Of a DNA stretch of 64,000 nucleotides, positions 1 to 11,816 are shown in pieces. The first letter of the stretch is position 1. Every line of letters begins with the position of its first letter. The notes below the pieces were generated by a model. It saw nothing but the letters and a program-made list of their open reading frames with translations. It made no database searches and had not been told where the DNA came from. The DNA comes from Cunninghamella blakesleeana (taxonomy: Eukaryota; Mucoromycota; Mucoromycetes; Mucorales; Cunninghamellaceae). Location of the stretch: assembly GCA_017871115.1 (NCBI GenBank), contig JAFCIZ010000002.1:744001-808000 (forward strand). The letters run 5' to 3'. The position numbers and the translations under genes were made by a program.

Positions 1-1400
1 TTAATAACAGGTGTAACCCAAGCCAGGACTTGCTGAGGACCATAAAAAAGACATAAATGGGCCATTGGGAGAATACCAGAAGAAGCCAATGCAACAAAGA
101 AACCAATGCGAATCCATCGAGAATCTATTTATTTATTCAAAAACAATAAAATAATACATTAATGATCAAAAAAAAAAGCACAATTTTTTTTTTAATTTGA
201 CTTAATTTTATTATTATTAATATTATTATTACCTGGGCGATCAAACCAAGACATAAAAGGCATGGAAACTCCAACAAAAGCCAAAGAACCAGTACCAATA
301 AGATAAGTATTCCTCCACATATCATTACAATAAAAGCCATAATATTCACATAATAGAACACTTGCACAAATTAATGTACTAATACCAACATAATCCAAAC
401 AAGCCATTCTTGTGAAGGTGTGATAATCATTGATTCCTGATAGAGTGTGCCATACTGTTGAACACATGAGACATTTGCAAGCTGCAACAAAAAAGATGGC
501 AAAAATGATTTTATCAAAAACAGGTACATCCGATAATAATGAAGAATAAAATAATTCATAAATCCCAACACTAAGAAAGAAGATGAAGCCAATCAAATGT
601 GTATAAATGTTGCCTGACTCATTATGTAAATAGAGCCATGAATGAAAACAATCACCAGGTGTTGATAAAAATCGATAGCCAGTATGAATATACTATTCAA
701 AAATAAAATAAAATAAATAAATAAAAATATAAGACTTTCTATTTTTATTATACAATTATTCTTATTTTTCTATTTATATTATTTATTGTTATTATGATTG
801 TTATTCATATTTTACCATATTATTTCTCCAAGGTACAGGTAATTCTTCATAATGAAGTAAACGCATAGCTCCATAAGTGATAGCCGCTTTTAAATGATCC
901 ATTTGTTCATGAGCCATATCAGCAAAATCATTAAATTTATCATGTACTCTTTGTCTCATTTCTGTTGCACGATCAATGGTATCCGCAATACAAGTATCCA
1001 TTTGTTCAATAGAAGCCATTAAAGAGTCTGTCAATGCATCAATGGTATCATCGATAGTGTTTTCAATATTTTGTGTTTGTTCTAGTTCTAGTTGTCGATA
1101 TTTATCAGATAAGTCGGAAAAGGTTTGTTCTAATTGCTGTAAAATATGTTGTTTATATTGACTGGTTGTATCTTCTAGCTGTAACGAATGCCATTGTTTA
1201 TCTATAGTTTCTAATATGGAAGTAGCTTTTTGTATTCTATTGCGTGTATAATCTTTTAATCGTTTTGAACTTTCCATATGTGAAAGTCGAAACTTGACTT
1301 TATGTAAAAGTGGTGTTAATCTGTTTCGAACAAAATCATCTAAATCCAATACTTCATCAGCACAAGTGGTTGTTTTGTTTATAGTTAATAAGTTTTCCAT
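1..1400 (-). CDS. IZH3: IZH3-like PAQR family membrane receptor, 3' end cut by window start
   Basis: Seen: three exons on the minus strand, 1400-816, 692-233 and 124 to beyond position 1, giving about 390 residues before the window cuts the C-terminus. Residues 1-195 form a hydrophilic, coiled-coil-like region ending in LLHYEELPVPWRNN. It is followed directly across the intron by YIHTGYRF and YLHNESGNIYTHLIG, the classic PAQR entry motif. The S-x3-H motif (STVWH) and LDYVGI follow, with several hydrophobic helices. Known: PAQR/IZH proteins are seven-helix membrane proteins. In yeast they affect zinc, sterol and lipid homeostasis, and Izh3 has a long N-terminal extension like this one. Inferred: the extension plus PAQR core makes an IZH3-type protein more likely than Izh1/2. 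The HxxxH metal ligands near the C-terminus lie outside the window. The first ATG of the long open frame is taken as start. The gene is divergent from the hexose transporter. Confidence 0.85.
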
Positions 1401-2944
1401 TTTGAAATATAAATATATATGTATATAAATACAAATTATATGTATGTATATATATATTTAATTACAACAAAAAAAGAAAAAGTAAACTGTTTAATAAAAA
1501 AAATAAAGGAATGTATACAAAGAAAAGTGTAGAAAAAAGAAGAAAAGATAAGAAAAAAAAATTGACTCAAAAAATTATTTTTACTAAATTATTTGTTGGT
1601 GTAGTTCAAACTCAGTTTTTTTTAGCAAATTAAAATCCACCAATTTGAAGAATGGTTAAAAGAATTAATAATAATAATAGTTAACACATGCTCTTATTAC
1701 TGTTGAAAACCTGAGCAAATAATAATAGCAATAGTAATGATAATAAAAATTATAATTCTTATGGTTATATAAAAGTAATATTAAATACTTTTTCTTTATT
1801 ATTATATAACAATGAAGGAATATATTTTAATAAGTGTCATATGTTATTATTACATGATGTACTAATATAAAATTTTAAGTATAGAAAAATATAGTTTTTC
1901 CATTATAGTGTAAAAACTATAATAAGAATCATCCAATAAAATTAAAGATTTATTCTGGGATATGAAAGTGATTAAAAACCTACCGTTTTTTTTTCTTATA
2001 AAAATAATATACATATGAAATTCATACTTTACCTATAAATTCACTTTTCAGTCCAGTTTAATTATACACATTCATATATATCACATAGAGGAAAGAATAA
2101 TATTAAAATGAAAAGAATTTTTTAAGTTTTGAAATACTTTCTTTAATAGGAAAAACCTTATTAATAGTATTGGTATTATTTATTAAAGTCATTCTTTAAA
2201 AAAAATCGTACAAAGGTAATAGAAATTTTCTATTTTTTTTTTTTTTATTATATATATAATTCTTTCATCCTTGAAAATACTTTTTTGCTTTTTTTCTTGG
2301 AGAGCATTTTTTCAATTGAGATTTTTTTGTTATATTTATTTTTTGTTTCACTAAAAAATCTCATTTTCATATTTAACCGTAATTTTTTTTTTACCCGCCA
2401 GGTACAAAAAAAAATTGTATGCTGAGCGACCCTTTATGTCTTAGTAATAAAATATAATTTAGGAAATCCCTTTACTTTTTTAATTGAACTGTATATAAAT
2501 GAAAAATAAAAATAAAAAATTAAAGTCTTTGCAAGTACACATGCTTTGATAAATATATATGTATATATATGTGTGTGTGTATATGCTTTGATGCTTTCAT
2601 GATCAATCATCCCCAATAATTTTCAAGTGGCCTAAATAGGTATGTTTCGATGGTTTCTTTTTTTTTTTTTTAAAAAAAAAAAAAAAATACGCACTTTCCC
2701 CATAATAAACAATAACTATTTAAATTTCTCCATATCTTTAAAAAAAAATGAAATTAATAGAGTAATCGATTACTTAATACATGCGATACTCTATTAAGTA
2801 AAGACTGATTCATCTTATCCTTATTACGTATGCAGGAACATAATATAATAAAATGATACGATGATATATTTGATAAAAGTACCTTGCGTAAAAAATATTT
2901 TTAGTATTAGTTATAACGAAGGAGAAATAATTATGGTTCAGATC

Positions 2945-2980
2945 TGGGAATATCCTTTGTTATTGTTATCGATATTCCCA
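2945..2980. repeat. Perfect 10-bp inverted repeat in the divergent promoter region
   Basis: TGGGAATATC (2945-2954) is followed after 16 bases by its exact reverse complement GATATTCCCA (2971-2980). The GGGA core stands out against the A/T background. It could be a binding site for a dimeric regulator or a small hairpin; function unknown. Confidence 0.5.
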
Positions 2981-3740
2981 TAAAATCAAAATAAAGTTAT
3001 CACATTTATAGATATAAATATAAAATAAACGAATGGATGAGATCAATAGATGATATAGAATGATGGTAAAGCTGGATTGTTCTTTTACTGTTAGAAAAAT
3101 CAAAAAAAAATCTGTCGTTGAAAAAAAAATCTTAATATATCTAACTTTCCGTTTTGAGCAATCCGTTAAGTTCTATATTAGGAATAGTTTCTAAAAATCA
3201 ATAATCTTTCAAATTCCGTAACTTGCCATATTCTTCCTCCGATAGCCATTTCTAGCGAAAAAAGAAAAAAAAAGAAAAAAAGTTATGATCATATCCAGTC
3301 AAAGCTTTTTTTTTTGAAAAAAAACTTTAAACGTTGAAACAAAATAAAATACAAAAATATAAAAATGAAAAAGGTTACATACGAAACTAATTAATAAAAA
3401 TCGATAAAAGATAAACCTAAAAAATAATAATAATTAAAACTGGGAAGAAAAGGGAAAAACTGAATAAACGTCATAATAATAAGAATCATAAAAAAAAGAA
3501 AGGATGCGGAGATAGTTTAGTTATATAGATGAATAAAAAAAAATAAAGGTCGAAGAAATAATAATAAAAAAAAAGTCGGGATTCTTTTTGCTCCATATCT
3601 TCCCAACCAATCATCAATCGTAGAAAATATTTCTCTATGTGGAGAACTATCAATTTCACTTGGGAAAAAGTGGGGATGTGGGTTTATTGGTGCAACCTAT
3701 TTTTTTTTTTTTTTTTTTTTTTTGATTTCAATTTTTTAAG

Positions 3741-3750
3741 ATATAAATAC
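3741..3750 (+). promoter_or_regulatory. Possible TATA element of the hexose transporter gene
   Basis: ATATAAATAC lies about 100 bases upstream of the transporter ATG, just after a long T run (3702-3723), in the arrangement expected of a highly expressed fungal gene. In such A/T-rich DNA chance matches are common, so the call is weak. Confidence 0.3.
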
Positions 3751-3846
3751 TAACCCTATTTTTTTTTTCTTTTTTCTTCTTTTTATTCTTTACTTATTTT
3801 TTTTATTTATTTTTATTAAACTATACATTTATATATAAAATAAAAT

Positions 3847-5786
3847 ATGAAGGAAACAAATGAATATAATGATGAAGTGGTCCCTAGCAAGGAATATCGT
3901 GGATCCACTGGTATTAAAGGATTGACTGAAAATTATTATGTATTAGCTACTGCCCTTTTTGCTTCTCTTGGTGGTGTATTGTTTGGTTATGACCAAGGTG
4001 TTATTTCTGGTATTCAAGAAATGAGTGTAGGTTTTCTTATAACTAATATATTTTATTTTTATTTATATATATAAGATGATTAATTTAATTATTATTTTTT
4101 TACTCCAAAAAGACTTTCAAAGAAAGATTCCCTGAATTACAACACAATGAAACTTTAAATGGTTTTGTCGTATCTATCTTAACTCTTGGTTGTTGGGTTG
4201 GTTCACTTGTTGTTAGTTATTTCTCTGATAAAATTGGTCGTAAATATTCCATTGTTCTTTATACTATTGTTTTTATTATTGGCAGTGTTTTCGTAAGTAT
4301 TTTTTATTATTTTTTTTAAGGAGCAAAAAAGGAATAGGCGGATTGACATCTGAGCTTTAAATATATGCGTCCCGTATTAGTGATACATTTATTTATTAAT
4401 TTATTACTTTTTTATTTGTTTATTATTCAATAGCAAGGTGCTGCTCAAAATGTTGACTATTTATTAGCTAGTCGTTTTGTCGCTGGTTTGTCTATTGGTG
4501 GTTTAAGTATGTTGGTTCCCCTTTATCAAGTAAGTTTCTAGTTTTTTCTTTTTTAAAAAAAAATAAAATACGGGAAGATATTGAATAGCTGAGTTCTAAC
4601 TTATTTTTTATATAATCAATAGTCTGAAATCGCTCCACCCAATATCCGTGGTTCTCTTGTTAGTTTACAACAATTATCTATTACCTTTGGTATTTTAATT
4701 TCTTTCTGGATTGATTACGGCTGTCAATATATTTCTGGTGAAGGCCAATGGAGAGTTCCTTTCTGTATTCAAATTGCTCTTGGTGTCATTCTTATTATTG
4801 GTATCTTTTTCTTCCCCTTTTCCCCTCGTTGGTTAATGAGTAAAGGTCGTGATGAAGAAGCCCTCCAAGTCTTATCTAAACTTCGTCGCCTTCCTGTCGA
4901 TCATCCTCTTGTCCAAGAAGAATACCGTGATATTAAAGTAACTGTTGTATTTGAAGAACGTATTGATCAACATCGTTTCCCTGACCTTATCAACGGTGGA
5001 GCTGCTGCCAGTTTCAAAATGGGTATGTATGGTTATATGGATTTATTCAAACCTGGTATGTTCATCCGTTTATTTATTGCCTGTGCTATTCAATTCTTCC
5101 AACAATTTGTCGGTATCAATGCTATTATTTACTATGCCCCTAAAATCATGCAATCTGTCGGTTTAACCGGTACTTCTATCTCTTTATTGGCTACTGGTGT
5201 CATTGGTATCATCAATTTCTTATCTACATTTATCACTGTTCTCTTCTTGGATAAATGGGGTCGTAAAAACTTCTTATTGACTTCTGCCACTGGTCTTACT
5301 ATTTCTATGGTTATTGTTGCTGTTATTGTTGGATTATTTGAACATGATTGGCCAAACCATACTGCCGAAGGTTGGGTTGCTGTTGCTTTCATTTATATCT
5401 ATATCATTAACTTTGCTTACGCTTGGGGTCCTATTGGTTGGGTTATTCCTTCTGAAATTTTCCCCTTACGCGTACGTTCAAAGGCTATGTCCATCAGTAC
5501 TTCTGCCAATTGGATGTGTAACTTCATTGTTGGTCTTATTACCCCCATCATGTTGAAAAATATTGGATATGGTACTTACGTCTTCTTTGCTGTATTCTGT
5601 GTTTTAGCTTTCCTCTTTGCTTACTTTGTCATTCCTGAAACTAAAGGTCGTAGTTTGGAAGATATGGATGCCCTCTTTGGTGGTCAAACTGCTGCTGAAG
5701 ATGCTGTTATCTTGGATCAAGTTAAAACCGAAATCTATGGTAAACATGATGCTACTAAACCTTCCGTCACCGAAGAAAAGGCTTAA
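3847..5786 (+). CDS. Hexose transporter, MFS sugar porter family
   Basis: Seen: four exons (3847-4026, 4113-4292, 4434-4529, 4623-5786), all joined in phase 0, give 539 residues. Sugar-porter signatures appear in order: GYDQGVISG in helix 1, DKIGRK after helix 2, PPNIRG and QQLSITFG around helix 5, QFFQQFVGINAIIYYAP in helix 7, DKWGRK, and PETKGRSLEDMD after helix 12. Known: this is the 12-helix proton- or facilitator-type hexose carrier family of the plasma membrane (HXT/HGT). Length and motif spacing are normal and the protein looks complete. Inferred substrate: glucose or a related hexose; the sequence does not decide affinity or coupling. Codon choice is more C-rich than in neighbouring genes, consistent with high expression. 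The first intron ends in an unusual AAG acceptor (4110-4112). Confidence 0.95.
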
Positions 5787-7923
5787 ATTTTGTGTTTGGC
5801 TTTAAACTTGTAATTTAATTATCTATTTTTCCTACTATTTATATATTAACATATATATTATATCATATCTATTATTACGTTTTACTTTTTTATTATTTAT
5901 TTTTATTTTGTCAATATTGTATGTATTAGTTTATTACTTTTTTTTTAATTAATATTTTGCCAAAAGTTTGCTGAGCAAATTAAATAAAATCTTCATCTTT
6001 TTTATTAAATTTGATTTCTTGGATATTAAGAGTAAGCTGACTATTGGATATCACGTGTTATCATTTATTGTTTCCATTATAATTTTATGTTTCCTTCATA
6101 TCCATTCATTGATTTCATTTTACTGCTTTTATGATATTATATAGCCATTTCCAATTATAATTAAATCTGATAAGATATGATCAAAGATATGATTACCCTG
6201 GAATATTTTAAGTTTATCTAATTTTTCCAGTATTTTTCCCTTTTTTTAATTGTCCTTCGCCAAGTTGGTTTTTTTTTTAAATTAATTTTTATAACATTTT
6301 TATCATTTTCCCTGCCATAGCTTGAACTAAGCTAATGATTAGTCAGCCTGCATAATTTCTCAAATAAATTAGAGTAATGCAATGCATATACATATGAATT
6401 TAAATACTATTTCAATAAACATATTATCGCCATTGTCTTTGTATGCTTGAAGACAAAACGTTATGTTCAAAATAAAGTACTAATCATATTTGTATCCTAG
6501 AAGATGTTCATATTTATATATCATTGGCTGTTTATTTTTTAAAAAATGAATTGTTGAATACTATCCACTATAGAATAATTTTGAAGTACACCATGAAAAA
6601 AAAGAAAAAAAAAGTAAATCAAATCATTATTTCAATTATTTTTTTTGTAAACTTTTGAAATAATACTTTTAAATCGGCTGTATCTTCTATTCCTATAGTT
6701 TCTTTTATCATTATATGACATCTATTCTATTCAATTAAATGTATTTACAAAGTACTTTTTATACCATTCAAGTACCTATTATCGAAGTGTAAAAAATGCA
6801 CATATAATACCAGATAAAACTTTTCTTTATATATGATCATTTCATGTCCACTGTGTTTTTTAATTTTATTTTAGGAAAAATGAATACTTGTACATTTTTT
6901 TTTATTTTTTTGCAAATACTATTAAAAAATTTATCACAAATCAATTTATATATATTAAGTGTATTTTAATTTATATTCACAGTTAAATTTTTTTGATAAA
7001 TTAAAACTCCATTTTTATGAAAAAAGTTTAATTGTGTTCCATAAAATAACTATTTTTTTACTTTTTAGTAAAAGGAAGGAAATTAATATAAACTGCTGTT
7101 TATAATAAAGATTATTTTCAGCATCAATTTTTAAAGACAAATGCTCATATTATCTTTATAAAAATTAATTTACAAATAAAAAAGAGTAAGGTTTAAAATA
7201 CTTTATTTCAACTCGACTGCTTTATTACCTGTAGAGTATATGAGTTTTTTATATGTTACTCTATAAATCAGGAAGTATTCAAGATCATTGTGTAAAAATT
7301 AGTCTGAATATAGAGCATTGAAATATAATTATTCTATTAAAATTACAAACCATTTGGTTTATTACCCGTAGAGATATTTCAATCTTTAATTTGAATTAGT
7401 AATCTGTTCAGTCTCTTTTTAAAAAGTAAGAATTCTATTTTATGCTCCCGCAATTATTCGTAAATTTATTTTAATATAGTTATAAAGTTGATAAATATAA
7501 AGAAGGGTATTAATATTACTATTATTTTAAAAAAAAGGTATTTGGAAACGAATAATTTATATAAATATATATATCTGCGAATTTTTATTGCTTGAATATA
7601 TATTAATTTTTTTCTGCACTTTCTTTATTAATAATTTGACGCTCATGTATTTATATAAATTAGCTTGATATTTAAAAATGATTCTATCATATCATTATAT
7701 TTTAAGAATTCATAAATCTCTAAAAATAAATATGCATCAAAAATTAGAGGAGGGGGTGTAGTTATATATATGTTTATGTATTTATATATATAATAGAGGG
7801 AATATGTCAATAAAAACGTTAAAAATACAATTATAAAATAAAAAAATATAGAATAAAATATTATATACAAAATAGTAAAGGAATAGTAAGTAATGTAATA
7901 AAAATAACAATAATAGATAATAA

Positions 7924-7954
<31 letters not shown>

Positions 7955-8019
7955 GAAAGCAAATGATATTATCATAATCTTTTTTTTTTAAAAAAAAAAA
8001 AGTAATTTTTTAATCCAAT
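5787..8019. other. Intergenic region between converging transporter and isomerase genes
   Basis: About 2.2 kb, extremely A/T-rich. Apparent open frames here (for example 7643-7975, minus) are simple-sequence Phe/Ile/Tyr strings without family resemblance. A TTATTACC(T/C)GTAGAG motif occurs twice, near 7223 and 7359. I see no gene. Confidence 0.7.
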
Positions 8020-9141
8020 TTAAAAAAAGTCTTGTAAATCTTTTAAAGTAACCACACCTTGCCATTGGTTATCTTTAGTAACTACAGGTAATAAGGGTAT
8101 CTTTTTGTTGAGAGGAGAGTGATCCGTCATTAATTTTAAAGCATCTAGAGCTAAACTGTCAGCATGACAAGTAATAGGATGTTTTGTCATGATATCACTT
8201 GCACTAATAGTAAAAATACGATCCTTATCGGCCGATTTCAAAATACGATGAATATCGCCATGAGTAATCACACCGACAACTTGACCATTGTATTCATCAT
8301 TAGTATCGGAAATAATAGAGGAGGGAGGAGTTAATAGCATTTTATCTTCTTCTTCATCGATGGAATCCACAACAATCACACCACCTGCCTTTGGGCGTTT
8401 CGTCATTTCCATGATTACTAAATCCAATGAAGCTTGAGGTGACACGGAAGCGGCTACAGAGGTCGTCATCATCGTATCAGCAACTTTTAATAATAAGCGG
8501 CGCCCCAAAGATCCTCCAGGATGGTTCATAGCAAATCCATCTGTTGAAAATAGTCTTAATTTTGCTAATGATAAGGCCAATGCATCTCCTAAGGCTAAGG
8601 CTAACGTTGTTGAAGTAGTAGGTGCTGGTATAATTTCCCCTGCTTCTTTATCCACATAAGCATCTAACCAAGCTTGACAATCTTTTGCTAATCTACTATT
8701 ATAGTTGCCACCCATACCAATGATAGGTACTTGTCGTCTCTTAATACTAGGTACCAATGATAGTAGTTCTTCCGTATTTCCGGAAAAGGATAATGCTAAA
8801 ACAACATCGTTGGATTGAATCACACCTAAATCACCGTGTAATGCTTCCACTGGGTGTAAAAAAACTGCGTTGGTTCCTGTTGATAGCATGGTGGCTACTA
8901 TTTTTTCTCCAATTTTTCCAGATTTGCCTACACCAGTAACAACTACTTTTCCACTGTTATCTAGCGCTTTAAATATTATTTCTATGGCTTTTTCATAGCC
9001 TTCTCTTGATTGACTTTGCGTTTGTAATCTTTCTGCGCAAGCTTGTAACGCATAAGCTTCTTCTAATAATACCCTTGAAGCATCCTGAAGTATATCTTTT
9101 GTATTTGTATAATTTATCGTCACCATTCTGTTTTCTTTCAT
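8020..9141 (-). CDS. KdsD/GutQ-like sugar-phosphate isomerase with SIS and two CBS domains
   Basis: Seen: one uninterrupted 373-residue frame. An SIS domain spans about residues 45-195, with GVGKSGKIGEK (70-80), HPVEALHGDLG (96-106), SFSGNTEE (118-125) and APTTSTT (173-179). HPGGSLGRR follows at 207-215. Two CBS domains follow at about 218-300 and 312-373; the first carries an acidic insertion. Known: bacterial KdsD/KpsF/GutQ enzymes interconvert ribulose 5-phosphate and arabinose 5-phosphate with this architecture. The Lys, Glu and His residues equivalent to their catalytic set appear to be K73 or K76, E99, E166 and H207. Inferred: an active aldose-ketose phosphate isomerase, possibly controlled by nucleotide binding to the CBS pair. 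Fungi do not make Kdo lipopolysaccharide, so the substrate in vivo is unclear. Start: first Met, with a second at residue 6. No introns, unusual for this window. Divergent from PPCS. Confidence 0.92.
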   Translation of the reverse strand: MKENRMVTINYTNTKDILQDASRVLLEEAYALQACAERLQTQSQSREGYEKAIEIIFKALDNSGKVVVTGVGKSGKIGEKIVATMLSTGTNAVFLHPVEALHGDLGVIQSNDVVLALSFSGNTEELLSLVPSIKRRQVPIIGMGGNYNSRLAKDCQAWLDAYVDKEAGEIIPAPTTSTTLALALGDALALSLAKLRLFSTDGFAMNHPGGSLGRRLLLKVADTMMTTSVAASVSPQASLDLVIMEMTKRPKAGGVIVVDSIDEEEDKMLLTPPSSIISDTNDEYNGQVVGVITHGDIHRILKSADKDRIFTISASDIMTKHPITCHADSLALDALKLMTDHSPLNKKIPLLPVVTKDNQWQGVVTLKDLQDFF

Positions 9142-9877
9142 GTCATAACACCCTCTTTTTTTTATTAGTATTTTAAGTTACAATAGAAAATAAAAAATAA
9201 AAACTGAAACAAGAAAAAAAGGAAAGAATAAAAGAGAGAGGAAGGAAGAAAGGAAAAAAAATTAGGAAATTCTTTATAAATTTGATTTTTTTTTATTAAT
9301 TAAGGAAAAAAAAAAAATTCAACCACCGGCCGAATTTCGGAAACGGCAATAAATAAGCCACTAAAGTTAGGGAAAAAGCAAAAGTTTATTTATGTGTTCA
9401 ATAATAACATTTCTTAATAACGTATTTTATACAATTAAATACGCAATCTGATAATGATATTGATTATTATTTGTATAACTATTTTGATTTTTTTTTTTTA
9501 CAGAAAAAAGCGATTGTCATGTTATTTTCTATATAAAGTAATTTCTATCTTATATTTATTGATGTTCAATTCTTTTTTTTTTTTTAAAAAAAAAAAAAAC
9601 AGGCACCTTCCCTTTCTTTCTCTTTTTTTATATTTTTTTTTTTTTTTTTTTTTTTTATTATGTATTATATTAATGATAGCATTAAGATAGCCATTTATTT
9701 TTATCATATGTATACGGAAAAACATATCAAGAATCCATAACATGAAAAAGAGAAATTAAAACTCAAATTTATCCGTCCAATAATAATTAAATATTTTATT
9801 CACAATTACAAATTTTTTTTTTTCTTGTGCTCACTTTTTTTATCATATTATCTCATATTTTATACTTATCTTTTTTC
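9142..9877. other. Divergent promoter region between the isomerase and PPCS genes
   Basis: About 735 bases of A/T-rich DNA with long T runs. The only G/C-rich island is at 9324-9346 (listed separately). No coding region is seen. Confidence 0.65.
9324..9346. promoter_or_regulatory. G/C-rich element in the isomerase-PPCS promoter
   Basis: The stretch reads CCACCGGCCGAATTTCGG followed by AAACGG, with CCGAATTTCGG forming a near-palindrome. It is the only G/C-rich island in this divergent promoter and resembles CGG-containing islands upstream of VTA1, the F-box gene and CLPP. A site for a Zn2Cys6-type (CGG-binding) regulator is possible but unproven. Confidence 0.35.
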
Positions 9878-11276
9878 ATGACAAATATCCCAGTTCAACA
9901 AACATATCCAATGCCAGCTGCTGATCAGCAACTTCTTGATAATGGTCAAGGAGTAATTGATCCTGATGTCTTTTTTGAAATGAATGCACCTCCTACTAAT
10001 TTGTCCGAATGTGAACAAAAACTGGAAGCTTTTGTGGATTATCATCAACAGAATAAAAGTAGACTCGTTTTTATAACTGTAAGTTTATTATAGTATATAT
10101 ATATATATATATATATATGTAAATATAATACGCATAATAAAAGTAAAAAGAAAAAAAAGAGAGAGAATATTTACTATTATTATTATATTACTATTATTTT
10201 ATATATAGAGCGGTGGAACAACAGTTCCTTTGGAAAACCAAACGGTACGCTTTATAGATAACTTCAGTAATGGTCACCGTGGGGCATGTTCGGCTGAATA
10301 TTTTTTGGAAGCGGGGTATGCGGTTGTTTTTATGCATCGACAATTTAGTCTTCAACCTTATCATCGTCATTATACTCACAATGCTTCAACTCGGTTTTTA
10401 GACTATTTAGTACCAGTAGAGGATGATCGCGTTGAAGGTAATACTAATAATATAATCATCATCATTATATACATAAAATGAAGAGAAGAAGAGTTATAAG
10501 GATAAAGGATGTATTTTAATGATGATTATTGTTATTTTATTTTCTTTCTTTGATAATCCTTTTCAGTGAATCCTATATATAGTAAAAAGATGAATCAAGT
10601 GTTGCGTAAATATCAAGATGCTACAAAGAATAATCGATTACTTTTATTGGATTTTGTTACCTTATCGGATTATTTATTTAAATTAAAAAGTTGTACCCGG
10701 ATATTAGCAAGGTTACAAGAAAACGCCATGTACTATTTAGCTGCTGCTGTTAGTGATTTCTTTATTCCTTCTGAAAAAATGGTAAAACGAAAAAAAATAA
10801 AAAGTAATTTAAATAAAAAGAAAAGTAGGTGAATGGTGCATTTAGAATCTTTATGCTAATTTATTATGTTTTATTTATTTATTTATTTTGAAAAGCATGA
10901 GCATAAAATTCAATCAGGCGATGGAGCATTGACTTTAACTTTAGATCAAGTACCTAAGTTTTTAACACCATTAGTTAGTGTATGGGCAAGTAAAGGATTA
11001 ATCGTCTCCTTCAAATTGGAAACAGATGTGAATCTATTAGTACCAAAAGCCCGTAATGCATTAACGCGGTATGGTCACCAAGTCGTGGTAGCAAATATGT
11101 TGAATACTCGTAAACAAACAGTGACAGTCATTACAAAAGATTCGGAAAAAGTTGTTTCTATTACTCCCGAAGAAATGAATAATAATGTAGAAATTGAGAG
11201 TAGAATCATACCTCAGCTTGTCCATATTCACAATGAATGGATTCATTCTGATGCAACTAGTACAACCCAATCTTAA
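9878..11276 (+). CDS. CAB2: Phosphopantothenate-cysteine ligase (coenzyme A synthesis)
   Basis: Seen: four exons (9878-10078, 10209-10437, 10567-10781, 10896-11276) give 341 residues. Family motifs: [13 protein letters not shown] (about residues 63-75), [22 protein letters not shown], and MHEHKIQSG formed exactly across the last intron. [22 protein letters not shown] and a VTVITKD strand follow. Known: this eukaryotic-type enzyme joins phosphopantothenate and cysteine in the second step of CoA synthesis, acting in the cytosol as a dimer. Length fits the family (yeast Cab2 and human PPCS are slightly over 300). Start: Met at 9878 is preferred over an in-frame Met at 9827, because the extra residues are a Phe/Leu-rich run read from T-rich 5' sequence. 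The last intron ends in an AAG acceptor (10893-10895). Confidence 0.93.
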
Positions 11277-11782
11277 AAAAGTGAAAATAAAATAAAATTA
11301 AATAGAAAAATGTATATATATATGTATGTACATATACATATATTTCATTGCTTTTATATATGTCTTTTTTTTTATTATTTAAATAAAAATATTTTGTATA
11401 CGTAAATAAAGAAATCATCGTTTCTTTACTTTTTTGTGTTTTTTTTAAAAAAATACCAGTACCTTGGGTTATGCAGCTTTTAAGGAAAGTATGTACATAC
11501 TTATTTTGAATTATTGTTTTTTAGCATACATATTATTAAAAAATATTATTACTATCAAAAAATTATTAAATGTTATATATTTCTGTTTAAAAATTTTAAT
11601 TTGTATTAATATAAACGGGAATAGTTCTTATTACTGTTAAAATGATCAAGCATTTTTTAAAAATGGTAAAAAATGCACACCAAAAAAATTAATTATCGGG
11701 ATTTTAAAATATAAATAAAGTTTTTAGAGTACAAGCTTATTTTTTTCCCTTCTCATTTCTTTTTCCTTCAATTTTTCTTATT

Positions 11783-11814
<32 letters not shown>
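11277..11814. other. Intergenic region between PPCS and the PP1-docking LRR gene
   Basis: About 540 bases, A/T-rich, ending in a long (TA)n run (11785-11812) directly before the next ATG. No gene seen. Confidence 0.6.

Positions 11815-11816
<2 letters not shown>

Larger units (their letters stand above)
1401..3846. other. Intergenic region between divergent IZH3-like and hexose transporter genes
   Basis: About 2.4 kb of A/T-rich DNA with long A and T runs. No frame shows a recognisable protein or coherent exon chain. It holds a 10-bp perfect inverted repeat at 2945-2980 and must contain the promoters of both flanking genes. Confidence 0.7.

Noticed and set aside
2434..2616. 60-codon minus-strand frame in the first intergenic region
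   Set aside because: Includes a translated TG/TA repeat; no conserved motif or splice context.
7643..7975. 110-codon minus-strand frame
   Set aside because: Consists of Phe/Tyr/Ile runs encoded by poly(T) and TA-rich DNA, with no domain pattern.
9827..9877. Upstream in-frame Met extending PPCS by 17 residues
   Set aside because: The extension is a Phe/Leu/Ile string from T-rich leader DNA; the Met at 9878 gives a normal N-terminus. A signal peptide would be odd for a cytosolic enzyme.
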